Part shown: positions 18,909 through 27,549 of the stretch, piece by piece | How the letters are laid out: each line of letters starts with the position of its first letter | Numbering within the stretch: position 1 is the stretch's first letter | Assembly: GCF_010725885.1 (NCBI RefSeq) | Contig: NZ_AP022600.1 | Coordinates: forward strand, 5,890,001-5,954,000 | DNA: 64,000 bases | From: Mycolicibacterium tokaiense | GTDB lineage: Bacteria > Actinomycetota > Actinomycetes > Mycobacteriales > Mycobacteriaceae | Direction of reading: 5' to 3' | Program-made: the position numbers and the translations under genes | Notes under the pieces: generated by a model | Databases searched by the model: none | What the model was told of the DNA's origin: nothing | Seen by the model: only the letters and a program-made list of their open reading frames with translations

Positions 18909-19763
18909 TCACTCTTTGATGTAAGGCACCAGCAGTGTCGACCAGGCGTAACTCATCCGGTCGTACTCGTCCTCGCACTGGCCGGCCCGTTCCTGCGGCA
19001 GCAGTTCGTTGTCCACCAGGTCGGCGTTCATCTCGGGATCGGCGCCGTAGGCCCAGCACAGCAGGTTGAACATCCGGGTCTGGTCCAGCGAGTGTTCGTC
19101 GGCGAAGGCCGCCTCGTCCAACTCGCCGTAGTCGGAGAAGGCGGCGAAGAAGCGGGCGTTGTCACGCAGCACGTCCACCGACTCGGGGTCCAGCTGGTCG
19201 TCGTCGCCGGGCACCAGCAGCATGAAGGCCGAAAGCTGGTCTGCCACATCTTCTTCGCGTCCTGTGGTGGGCAGGTCGTAGATGTCGATCACCATGTGGC
19301 CCATCTCGTGGAAGAAGGTGGCATAGGTGGCATTGACCGCCGAATTCAGCGCGTCCTCCGGGGTGTCACCCGCGTCCAGGAACATGCTCTCGGCGAAGTC
19401 GACGTACTCGTAACACATGGTCATGGTCTGCTCGGACGGGCTCCACCAGGCGTTGGGCTCGTCGCACTGGGCGCCCACCAGCGGAATGTCGAAGGGCAGC
19501 TTCAGCAGATCGGTGGCGCCCTCGGCCATGTCCTCGAGCATCTTGCCGTCCTCGAAGATCTGCTTGCCGCGGATGGCCTCCGGGGTGGTGGCGTCCTGGT
19601 ATTCGGGAATCATGTCGCCGGCGTCGGGCACCGACTCGGCGTCCGCCGCCTCGACCGCCGTCGTCTCCGGCTCCGCCGACGGCGCGGGCGCCTCTTCGGA
19701 GCTGCCGCAGCCGGCGATCACCATCGTCGCCGCAAACAACGGCAGCCAGAAAGAACGCACCAC
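18909..19763 (-). CDS. DUF4344-type lipoprotein metallopeptidase
   Basis: A 284-residue lipoprotein: a hydrophobic N-terminus and lipobox VIAGC with the lipidated Cys at residue 19, followed by a disordered Ala/Glu/Pro linker to ~50. The body matches DUF4344 metallopeptidases, with a zinc HExxH in YATFFHEMGHMVIDIYDLP and a downstream acidic EEDVADQLSAFMLL that may supply the third ligand. It is anchored outside the membrane and is presumably a protease of unknown target. A tandem GTG start at 19763/19760 follows GAAGG. Its stop lies one base from the end of the convergent DUF4185 gene. Confidence 0.8.
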   Translation of the reverse strand: MVRSFWLPLFAATMVIAGCGSSEEAPAPSAEPETTAVEAADAESVPDAGDMIPEYQDATTPEAIRGKQIFEDGKMLEDMAEGATDLLKLPFDIPLVGAQCDEPNAWWSPSEQTMTMCYEYVDFAESMFLDAGDTPEDALNSAVNATYATFFHEMGHMVIDIYDLPTTGREEDVADQLSAFMLLVPGDDDQLDPESVDVLRDNARFFAAFSDYGELDEAAFADEHSLDQTRMFNLLCWAYGADPEMNADLVDNELLPQERAGQCEDEYDRMSYAWSTLLVPYIKE

Positions 19764-19879
19764 GCCTGACCTTCCCCAGCGGCGCCGAGCGCCCGCATCA
19801 CATTCATGAATTCACAAGTTGACGCTCAGGAAGATATCGCAGCAAACATCTCCGCGCTACTGTTCGGGCAAAGTGTCGC

Positions 19880-20509
19880 TCAGGCCACCAGTGCGGTGCC
19901 CGCACCGGCATAGCCCCGGTCGCGGGCCACCTCGGCCAACTGCGAGCGCAGCTGCCGGCGCCCGCGATGCAGCCGGGACATCACGGTTCCCAGCGGGGTG
20001 CCCATGATCTCGGCGACCTCCCGGTAGGCGAAGCCCTCGACATCGACGTAGTACACCACCATGCGGAACTCGTCCGGAAGTGTCTGCAGCGCCGCGACGA
20101 TGCGCGCGTCGGGCATCGCCTCCAACGCCTCGACCTCTGCGGAGCGCAGGCCCGTGGACGAGTGCGCTGCTTCGTCGGCCAGCTGCCAGTCGGTGATCTC
20201 GTCGGTGGCGTACTCCGTCGGCCGGACCCGGCGCTTGCGGTACCCGCTGATGTAGGTGTTGGTCATGATGCGGTACAGCCACGCCAGCAGGTTGGTGCCG
20301 TCGCGAAAGCTGTGGAAGCCGACAAAGGCGTTGATCATCGTCTCCTGCAACAGATCTTCGCAGTCGGCGCGGTTCTGCGTCATCCGCAGCGCGCCGCCGT
20401 AGAGCTGGTCCAGCCTGGGCAGGACGTCGCGTTCGAACCGCTGCCGCAGCGCGGCGTCCCGGCCGGCAATGGCCGGGTGGTGGTCTGCTGCCTCGAGATT
20501 CCGTGCCAT
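19880..20509 (-). CDS. SigH-like ECF RNA polymerase sigma factor
   Basis: A 209-residue ECF sigma factor very close in sequence pattern to mycobacterial SigH. Region 2 contains [12 protein letters not shown]...[14 protein letters not shown] and [20 protein letters not shown]. Region 4 contains [26 protein letters not shown] and [14 protein letters not shown]. The ATG at 20509 with GGGGAGC upstream is preferred over an in-frame extension to 20617. Authentic sigH is followed by the zinc anti-sigma gene rshA. Here the next same-strand gene is the DUF4344 lipoprotein, so this is probably a SigH paralogue with its control elsewhere. Confidence 0.88.
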   Translation of the reverse strand: MARNLEAADHHPAIAGRDAALRQRFERDVLPRLDQLYGGALRMTQNRADCEDLLQETMINAFVGFHSFRDGTNLLAWLYRIMTNTYISGYRKRRVRPTEYATDEITDWQLADEAAHSSTGLRSAEVEALEAMPDARIVAALQTLPDEFRMVVYYVDVEGFAYREVAEIMGTPLGTVMSRLHRGRRQLRSQLAEVARDRGYAGAGTALVA

Positions 20510-20690
20510 CGCTGTGCTCCCCTGACTGGACCCGTATTCACTCCTGCGGTTGATATTCGTCCCGCAGCGGCCCGTGGTCGCCCGTGCTGACCCCACTCTC
20601 GAACTACCGGCTAGCACTACCCACGTTCATCACCTTCCCCATCGTTACGCAAAAGCCCTTCAGTAGGGATGTATAGGGTAGGTTTCTGTC

Positions 20691-21095
20691 ATGTCTGCGA
20701 CGATGTACTCGCCAGATGACGTGGCCGACCTGCTCGGTCTGCACGTCCGGACCATCCGCCACTATGTGCGCGACGGACGGCTGCCGGCCGTGCGAATCGG
20801 AAAGCAGTACCGCATCTCCGAGGTCGATCTGCGCGCGTTCACCGGTGGTGCGCCCGCGGCGGCGCCACCGCGCCTGGACACCACCACCGTCGTGCGGATC
20901 GCCGACATCACCCGCGAACTGATGGACCGGGTGTCCACCCTGGCGCTGGCCGGCGCGAGCGCCGCACGACTGCAGGTGCACACGTCCTACGAACCGGTCC
21001 AGCGCACCCTCACGGTCGTCGCCGTGGGTGATGCCGATGACGCCGCCGCACTGTTGTCCATGGTCAGTGCGCTCATCCGGGACGCCGCGTCATGA
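20691..21095 (+). CDS. Excisionase/MerR-type helix-turn-helix DNA-binding protein
   Basis: A 134-residue protein. Residues ~5-52 are an HTH_17-type winged helix: YSPDDVADLLGLHVRTIRHYVRDGRLPAVRIGKQYRISEVDL, split here as the usual helix-turn-helix plus wing with G-R-L-P-A-V-R-I. The C-terminal ~80 residues form an alpha/beta domain without known motif, with TYEPVQRTLTVV-like HTSYEPVQRTLTVVAVGD. The ATG at 20691 lacks a strong Shine-Dalgarno; an ATG 12 bases later is an alternative. It overlaps the YqeY-like gene by four bases and is divergent from the sigma factor gene, so it may regulate either. Confidence 0.75.
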   Translation: MSATMYSPDDVADLLGLHVRTIRHYVRDGRLPAVRIGKQYRISEVDLRAFTGGAPAAAPPRLDTTTVVRIADITRELMDRVSTLALAGASAARLQVHTSYEPVQRTLTVVAVGDADDAAALLSMVSALIRDAAS

Positions 21096-21412
21096 CACGA
21101 GACGCCGACGCCGTGCGCGCCGCCCTGCGCCGCGACCTGCTGGCCGCCATGAAAATCCGCGACACCGTTCACGTGGCGGCCCTGCGCACGGCGATCGCGG
21201 CCATCGACAACGCCGAAAGTGTTGATGCCGAGGGGGTCACGGCCACTGAGGTGGCCCGGCGCGAGCTCTCGGCCGACGAAGTCCATGCCGTGCTGGCCGG
21301 GCACGTGCATGGTTATGCCGTCGAGGTCGACGGTTACGACGCGGTGGGTCAGGCCGGGCCCGCCGCGCGCCTGCGCCGCCAGGCCGCCCTGCTGCGCCGC
21401 CACCTCCCGTGA
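21092..21412 (+). CDS. Short GatB/YqeY-like domain protein
   Basis: A 106-residue protein. Its N-terminus (LRRDLLAAMKIRDTVHVAALRTAIAAIDNAE) matches the first helices of GatB/YqeY proteins, which resemble the tail domain of the amidotransferase GatB. Canonical YqeY is ~150 residues, so this version is short in the C-terminal part. The ATG overlaps the HTH gene (ATGA), indicating a two-gene operon. A large palindrome begins at its stop codon. Function is unknown. Confidence 0.6.
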   Translation: MTRDADAVRAALRRDLLAAMKIRDTVHVAALRTAIAAIDNAESVDAEGVTATEVARRELSADEVHAVLAGHVHGYAVEVDGYDAVGQAGPAARLRRQAALLRRHLP

Positions 21413-21461
21413 TTTCGGCGCGCTGGTAACCGCTGCGCGGTTACCAGCGCGCCCAAGTCAC
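21409..21461. terminator. Very long near-perfect palindrome at end of HTH/YqeY operon
   Basis: A 17-bp perfect stem (left arm GGCGCGCTGGTAACCGC, 21417-21433) has a 3-base loop and the mirrored arm at 21437-21453. The arms continue outward for eight more bases with two mismatches (GTGATTTC / CAAGTCAC). It starts at the YqeY stop codon and would act as a strong terminator. Its size and near-perfection also fit a dispersed palindromic element. Confidence 0.7.
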
Positions 21462-21881
21462 GTGATGCTGTCGTGCGTACACGAATGGTCGCCGCAGAAG
21501 TCCCCGATACGCCAGACGGCATTATCCGACGACTCCGATTTGCTGTGTCCCCGCCCCGGTCGAATTGTGTACCGACGCCGTTGCGCTGAGACAATGAGTC
21601 CCGGCGCCATTGTCCCGAGAGCAACTTTGCTTGAATTGGCAAAAATACCCGGCTTGACGATTTTTGCCGAATCACGCTGTAAAAGCGTCGATGTCGCTGT
21701 CAAGGACGAGTCAGACCCCTCACTTGGGTCAGATTTCGGATTTGCCAGTCGAATGGCGGACGGAATACAGGCACGGCAATAAGATGTATTTGCCGCGATC
21801 CGCGACACGTCCGATTAAGGTAGGGCGTCTTGAAGTTGCGGATTTGCGGTATCTGCATCGCGGGTCGGGGGAGGTCCAGTA
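21462..21881. promoter_or_regulatory. Atypically AT-rich leader of the response-regulator gene with inverted repeat
   Basis: About 420 bases without a gene and visibly lower in GC than the neighbours. The main structure is the inverted repeat GGCAAAAAT (21638-21646) / ATTTTTGCC (21660-21668), extendable by a few bases with a mismatch and enclosing a TTGACG that could be a -35 element. The region probably carries the promoter and long 5' leader of the response regulator. Confidence 0.45.
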
Positions 21882-22556
21882 TTGGTCACTGGAGGCGCGC
21901 AGCGACGGGTCACAGTTGCGGTCATCGACGACCAAGACGTGGTGCACGCTGGTGTTGAGGCGTGGTGTGCCGCCGCGGACCCGCCCATCGATCTGGTTGG
22001 CAACTACCTGCATCCGAAAGAGTTCTTGACGGCCTTTCCCGCCGTCCCACACGAGGTGGACGTCGTCTTGTTGGATCTGCAAATCGAGGGCAGCCGGCCG
22101 GACTTCGACATACTGCGCACGCTCAGCCAGGCAGGCCAACGGGTGGTCGTCTACTCGCATCTGGCGGCCGATGAGATCATCCTCAGCAGCTTGGATCTCG
22201 GGGCCGTGACCTACCTGGTCAAATCGGAAGGACGCTTACACCTGATCGAGGCCCTGCATTCGGCGGCATCCGGCACGCCGTACATCGGCCCCAGGATGGC
22301 CAAAGCGCTGGCCCATGACCGGAACTCGGGCCGGATCAAGCTGTCCGAGCGCGAGATCGAGGTTCTGCGGGCGTGGTTTCAGACCGAGAGCAAGGAACTG
22401 GTGGGCAAGAGACTTTATATCGCGCCCACCACCGTGCGCACCCACCTGCAACGGGCCCGCGCCAAGTACGCCGCGGTAGGCCGTCCTGCGCCCACCAAAT
22501 CGGCCCTGCTGGCGCGGGCGGTGGAAGACGGGATCCTGAGCCTCAACGAGCTCTGA
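21882..22556 (+). CDS. Orphan NarL/LuxR-type response regulator
   Basis: A 224-residue response regulator. The receiver domain has the acidic pair D16-D17, phosphoacceptor D65 (VVLLDLQ), S92 and K114 (YLVKSEG). The C-terminal LuxR-type HTH covers about 155-220 (LSEREIEVLRAWFQ...IAPTTVRTHLQRARAKY). The start is TTG at 21882, supported by GGGGGAGG seven bases upstream. No histidine kinase is adjacent. It is transcribed toward the repeat-peptide operon 250 bases downstream and is the best candidate for its regulator, although no shared site could be shown. The receiver residues look functional. Confidence 0.82.
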   Translation: MVTGGAQRRVTVAVIDDQDVVHAGVEAWCAAADPPIDLVGNYLHPKEFLTAFPAVPHEVDVVLLDLQIEGSRPDFDILRTLSQAGQRVVVYSHLAADEIILSSLDLGAVTYLVKSEGRLHLIEALHSAASGTPYIGPRMAKALAHDRNSGRIKLSEREIEVLRAWFQTESKELVGKRLYIAPTTVRTHLQRARAKYAAVGRPAPTKSALLARAVEDGILSLNEL

Positions 22557-22805
22557 TCCTGTCGTACGAACCACCCAATTCCCGAGCTCGACTTCACCGC
22601 TGCGCCGACGTCGCCCAGAATCGTCGGCGGCTTCCGGGTATCGCCGGCCCGTCCCGAGACGCTCCGGGTAGGCCTGGGCCGGCTTCCGCAGGTAAGCCAA
22701 TCCTGGCGTTTCGACCGCCCGCGGGCGGGGCAATCCCCGAAACGCGCGCAGCCCGCGCACGCTCCGTGCAGGCTGGAGCGGACAGCACCAGTGAAAGAGG
22801 CCCCC

Positions 22806-23057
22806 ATGGCGATCAACGACGATGACATCAGCACCTCCGCGGCAGGCGGCGGCGAAGGCCCGGCCGACGGCGGCAGCAACCCCGGTGGCCACGACGGTGG
22901 CGCGGACGGCACCGCAGGCGGCGAAGGCCCGGCCGACGGCGGCAGCAACCCCGAGGGTCACGACGGCGGGGCCGACGGCACCGCAGGCGGCGAAGGCCCG
23001 GCCGACGGCGGCAGCAACCCCGACGGCCACGACGGCGGCGCCGACGGCACGGCCTAG
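22806..23057 (+). CDS. Gly/Asp-rich three-repeat peptide, candidate multi-core RiPP precursor
   Basis: An 83-residue protein starting at the ATG at 22806, with AAAGAGG five bases upstream; a GTG at 22791 is less well placed. Residues 1-14 (MAINDDDISTSAAG) form a short leader-like segment. Residues 15-37, 38-60 and 61-83 are three copies of a 23-residue unit, GGEGPADGGSNP-x-GHDGGADGTA, differing only at position 13 (Gly, Glu, Asp). There is no Cys, Lys, Arg or aromatic residue in the repeats and no signal peptide. The stop is nine bases before a JmjC-cupin hydroxylase gene. The most economical reading is a substrate protein whose repeats are oxidatively modified. It could also be a Ca-binding or low-complexity surface protein. 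Confidence 0.7.
   Translation: MAINDDDISTSAAGGGEGPADGGSNPGGHDGGADGTAGGEGPADGGSNPEGHDGGADGTAGGEGPADGGSNPDGHDGGADGTA
22848..23054 (+). repeat. Three tandem 69-base units in the precursor gene
   Basis: Three exact-length units at 22848-22916, 22917-22985 and 22986-23054. Nucleotide differences are few and concentrated at the codon for unit position 13 and at a few synonymous third positions. The last unit runs directly into the stop codon. Confidence 0.9.
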
Positions 23058-23066
23058 AGTTCGATA

Positions 23067-24284
23067 GTGCTCAGCCGCTGCATCAGCGTCGACCAGTCCG
23101 TCTTCGCCGCGGAGTACTGGGGACGCAAGCCGCTGCTGAGCCCAGCCGGTGCGCTACCCCGCGATTTCGGTGATCTGCTCTCCCCCGACATGGTGGACGA
23201 GCTGATCGCCGAACGCGGGGTACGCGCGCCGTTCATCCGGCTGGCCAAAGAAGGTCGGCTGCTGGCCAAGGACTCCTACCTGGGGCCGGCCGGTTTCGGC
23301 GCGGAGGTCACCGATCAGGTCGATTCCGCCAAGGTGCTCGAGCAGCTCGCCTCGGGTGCCACGGTGGTCTTGCAGGGTCTGCACCGGTTGTGGCCGCCTC
23401 TGATCGACTTCACCCGCGACGCAGTCGACGACATCGGCCATCCGGTCCAGGTCAACGCCTACATCACCCCGCCGGGCAACCGCGGGTTCGACTTTCACTA
23501 CGACGTGCACGATGTCTTCGTCCTGCAGGTCTCGGGAACCAAGCGGTGGATGGTCCACGAACCGGTGCATCCGCATCCGCTGCCGTCGCAGCCGTGGACC
23601 GATCACCGCGAGGCCATCGCCGAGCGGGTCCGGGATACACCGGCGATCGACGCCGAACTGTCCGACGGCGACGCACTGTATGTTCCGCGCGGCTGGGTAC
23701 ACGCCGCGCAAGCCCTGGACACCACCTCCATTCACCTGACCGTTGGTGTCGCGGCCACGACACCCCTGGATGTGGCCCGGGCTGTGCTGGAGGAACTCAG
23801 CGCGATCGAGCAGCTGCGCGCGCCACTGCCGCTGGGCATGAACCCGATCGATCATGACGACGTGGCCGCCACCGCCGCCAAGGTGATCTCGCAGCTGAGC
23901 ACCCACTTGCGTGACAACGCCGAGACGCTCAGCGCGCTGGCGACCGAACGTCTTGTCTCTCAGCATGTTTCACGCACCCGCCCAGATGCCGTGCGTCCGC
24001 TGGCTGCACTTCGCGCCGCTGTAGACCCCACCGCGGGACCGGTGCGGTGGCGCCGCGGCCTGCACGCCACCCTGACGCAGGACAGCGACAACCGGGTGGC
24101 GGTGCACCTGCCCACCAAGACCATCAGATTCCCCGCGTTATGCCTTGCCGCGCTGACCCATCTGGCCGCCGGCCACGACAGCGACCCTGCGGCCCTGCCC
24201 GGTCTGGACGCCGCTGACGGCGCCGTGGTGGTCCGACGGTTGTTGCGGGAGGGCGTCCTGGCGCCCTCGTCGGCCGCGTCGTGA
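23067..24284 (+). CDS. JmjC-type cupin 2-oxoglutarate oxygenase (ROXA/YcfD/NO66-like)
   Basis: A 405-residue JmjC protein of the ribosomal-oxygenase type, which hydroxylates protein side chains (Arg in YcfD, His in NO66/MINA53). Iron ligands are H144 and D146 (FDFHYDVHDVF) and H212 (VPRGWVHAAQA). K159 in SGTKRW fits the 2-oxoglutarate-binding lysine. After the cupin core a helical section and a winged-helix-like C-terminus follow, as in YcfD. The start is GTG at 23067, nine bases after the repeat-peptide stop and without a strong Shine-Dalgarno, so it may depend on coupling. It overlaps the next gene by four bases. Likely substrate: the adjacent repeat peptide (inference). Confidence 0.85.
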   Translation: MLSRCISVDQSVFAAEYWGRKPLLSPAGALPRDFGDLLSPDMVDELIAERGVRAPFIRLAKEGRLLAKDSYLGPAGFGAEVTDQVDSAKVLEQLASGATVVLQGLHRLWPPLIDFTRDAVDDIGHPVQVNAYITPPGNRGFDFHYDVHDVFVLQVSGTKRWMVHEPVHPHPLPSQPWTDHREAIAERVRDTPAIDAELSDGDALYVPRGWVHAAQALDTTSIHLTVGVAATTPLDVARAVLEELSAIEQLRAPLPLGMNPIDHDDVAATAAKVISQLSTHLRDNAETLSALATERLVSQHVSRTRPDAVRPLAALRAAVDPTAGPVRWRRGLHATLTQDSDNRVAVHLPTKTIRFPALCLAALTHLAAGHDSDPAALPGLDAADGAVVVRRLLREGVLAPSSAAS

Positions 24285-25177
24285 CAACCCCGAGGCGGCC
24301 GCCGTGCAGCGACCAGTCGCTGGCGCGCGAAGAGCCGATGTACGGCACCGCGTCGGCGGGCTCGGCCTGGCTGCTGCTGGAGGTCGAAGGCGGCTGGGGA
24401 CCATCGGCGTTCCTGCAGTCGCCCACCAGTATCGACCCGGTCCTCGGGCGGGCGATCGTGCGCCGCGCCGAGGCCGCCGGAATGCGCATCGCCGCGATCC
24501 GCCGGCATGGTCGCCGCTCCGGGGCGCCGCGCTGGCGGTGGTTCGTGGCCAGGGCCGACGTCGGTCGCTCGCAGCTGTTCCACGGTGAGGTCGACACCGC
24601 CACCGAGTACCTCGACATCGACCTGGACGGACACGACGGCACCCGGGCCACCGGACCGCTGGTGGCCGTCTGCGCCCACGGCCGGCACGACCAGTGCTGC
24701 GCGGTGCGCGGCCGGGTCGCCGCCGGCGCCATCGCTGCCGAGTATCCCGAGCTGGTCTGGGAGTGCTCACATCTGGGCGGCGACCGGTTTGCTGCCACGA
24801 TGCTGATCCTGCCGGAGGGGTTGTGTTACGGCCGGGTGGACGGCACCGACGCCGCTGAACTGGTTCGGCTGTATCTCGACGGGCGCCTCGATGACCGGTT
24901 TCTGCGGGGCCGCACCTCGGTCCCGCACGCCGTGCAGGCCGCACAGCATTTCGCGCGGCAGGCGTACGGCGATGACCGGATCGAGGCTCTGCCCGCCGTC
25001 GCCATGGAGGGCGGCACGGGGCAGATCCGGGTGGTCCTGGCACGCGAGCGCGGAAACCTGGAGGTGGTGCTCGACGAAGTGGTCTCCGAGCCGTTGTTCT
25101 CCCAGTGCTCGGCAACGGTGGCCGGACCGGTCCGCTGCTTCGGCTTGCACTCCATCGCTGCACATCCGCCCGGCTGA
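24281..25177 (+). CDS. Sucrase/ferredoxin-like (Apd1-type) thioredoxin-fold Fe-S protein
   Basis: A 298-residue protein of the sucrase/ferredoxin-like family, whose yeast member Apd1 carries a [2Fe-2S] cluster. The family hallmark CAHGRHDQCC starts at C131, and ECSHLGGDRFAATMLILPEG starts at E161, giving Cys/His candidates C131, H133, C139, C140, C162 and H164. The N-terminal half is a divergent thioredoxin-like domain. The GTG overlaps the JmjC stop by four bases, so the two proteins are co-translated. In this context it may supply electrons or iron to the oxygenase, or do a second redox step on the peptide. Both ideas are inference. Confidence 0.8.
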   Translation: MTTPRRPPCSDQSLAREEPMYGTASAGSAWLLLEVEGGWGPSAFLQSPTSIDPVLGRAIVRRAEAAGMRIAAIRRHGRRSGAPRWRWFVARADVGRSQLFHGEVDTATEYLDIDLDGHDGTRATGPLVAVCAHGRHDQCCAVRGRVAAGAIAAEYPELVWECSHLGGDRFAATMLILPEGLCYGRVDGTDAAELVRLYLDGRLDDRFLRGRTSVPHAVQAAQHFARQAYGDDRIEALPAVAMEGGTGQIRVVLARERGNLEVVLDEVVSEPLFSQCSATVAGPVRCFGLHSIAAHPPG

Positions 25178-25266
25178 CCCCCGCCCCTACTGCCGCCCAA
25201 CCAACTGGTCGGCTAGCCTGTTGAACATCGGTCCAAGATCTCCGACACCGAGCAGGGAGGCCGCTC

Positions 25267-26424
<1,158 letters not shown>

Positions 26425-26432
26425 GGTAAGAA

Positions 26433-27542
26433 GTGGACTTTCAACTCAGCGATGAGCAGGAGATGCTGCGCGACACCACGCGCGACCTGCTGGCCCACAG
26501 CTACGACGCCGAGCGGCGCAACAAGATCATCGAGACCGACCTGGGCTGGAGCCGTGAGGTGTGGAGCCAGCTCGCCGACACCGGAATCCTCGGTCTGGGC
26601 TTCGACCCGGAGGAGTCCGGGCAGATCGAGATCATGCTGGTGCTCACCGAACTCGGTCGCCGGCTGGCACCCGAGCCGGTGCTGCACGCCGCACTGGCGC
26701 CCGGCCTGGTGATCGCCGAGGCCGGCACCGACGAGCACAAGCAGCTGCTCGACGAGGTGGCCGAGGGCCGGTTGTTGTTGGCATTCGCCCACTTCGAACC
26801 GGGCATGCGGGGAGCCGCTACCGCCGTGACCACCACCGCCCGCCAGGACGGCGACGCCTGGATGCTCAGCGGCCAGAAGAACCCGGTGCTCGCCGGCGAC
26901 ACCGCAGACAAACTGGTCGTCACCGCCGCGCTGCCCGACGGCGGCACCGGGCTGTTCCTGGTGGACGGCGATGCTGTCACCAAGACCGGCTACCGCACGT
27001 TCGACGGCCAGCGTGGTGCGCAGATCGACCTCAACGGCTCCCCCGCCGTGGCGCTGGGATCCGCCGCCGACGACGCGACGGTCACCATCGAGCGCGCCCT
27101 GGTCCGCATCCAGTCCGCCCTGTGCGCGGAGGCGCTCGGCGCCATGGAAGAGTCTCTGCGGCTGACCTCGGAATACCTGAAGAGCCGCAAGCAGTTCGGT
27201 GTCACGCTCAACGCATTCCAGACGCTGACCCAGCGGGCCGCCGACATGTACGTGTCGCTGGAGCTGGCCCGCAGCATGACCCTGTACGCAGCGATGTCGA
27301 TCTCCGACGGTGTGCTGGACCCGACCATCGCCGCACGGGCCAAGCTGCAGGTCGCCCGCTCGGGACGCCACATCAGCCAGGAGGCCATCCAGCTGCACGG
27401 TGGCATCGGCGTCACCGCCGAGTATCCGGTGGCGCACTTCGCCGCCCGGCTCACGGCCATCAACCAGACCCTGGGGTCGGCCGACGATCAGCTGCACGTG
27501 CTCGTGGACCAGCTCGGCGGATACGAGATCGCCGCGCTCTGA
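26433..27542 (+). CDS. Acyl-CoA dehydrogenase, second subunit of a paired FadE
   Basis: A 369-residue, divergent acyl-CoA dehydrogenase. The N-terminal domain is recognisable (FQLSDEQEMLRDTTRDLL) and so is the C-terminal half (RKQFGVTLNAFQTLTQRAADMYV, then AIQLHGGIGVTAEYPVAHF). The middle FAD-binding beta-domain is short and lacks the usual SEPxxGSD segment, typical of the partner subunit in heteromeric mycobacterial dehydrogenases. It lies eight bases behind the first fadE and is convergent with the sulfatase gene. Confidence 0.85.
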   Translation: MDFQLSDEQEMLRDTTRDLLAHSYDAERRNKIIETDLGWSREVWSQLADTGILGLGFDPEESGQIEIMLVLTELGRRLAPEPVLHAALAPGLVIAEAGTDEHKQLLDEVAEGRLLLAFAHFEPGMRGAATAVTTTARQDGDAWMLSGQKNPVLAGDTADKLVVTAALPDGGTGLFLVDGDAVTKTGYRTFDGQRGAQIDLNGSPAVALGSAADDATVTIERALVRIQSALCAEALGAMEESLRLTSEYLKSRKQFGVTLNAFQTLTQRAADMYVSLELARSMTLYAAMSISDGVLDPTIAARAKLQVARSGRHISQEAIQLHGGIGVTAEYPVAHFAARLTAINQTLGSADDQLHVLVDQLGGYEIAAL

Positions 27543-27549
27543 GCGGCGG

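Noticed and set aside
22806..23057. Repeat peptide as an RTX-type calcium-binding or PE_PGRS-like protein
   Set aside because: The units lack the GGxGxDxUx nonapeptide spacing and there is no PE domain or secretion signal; tight coupling to an oxygenase gene fits a modified peptide better.
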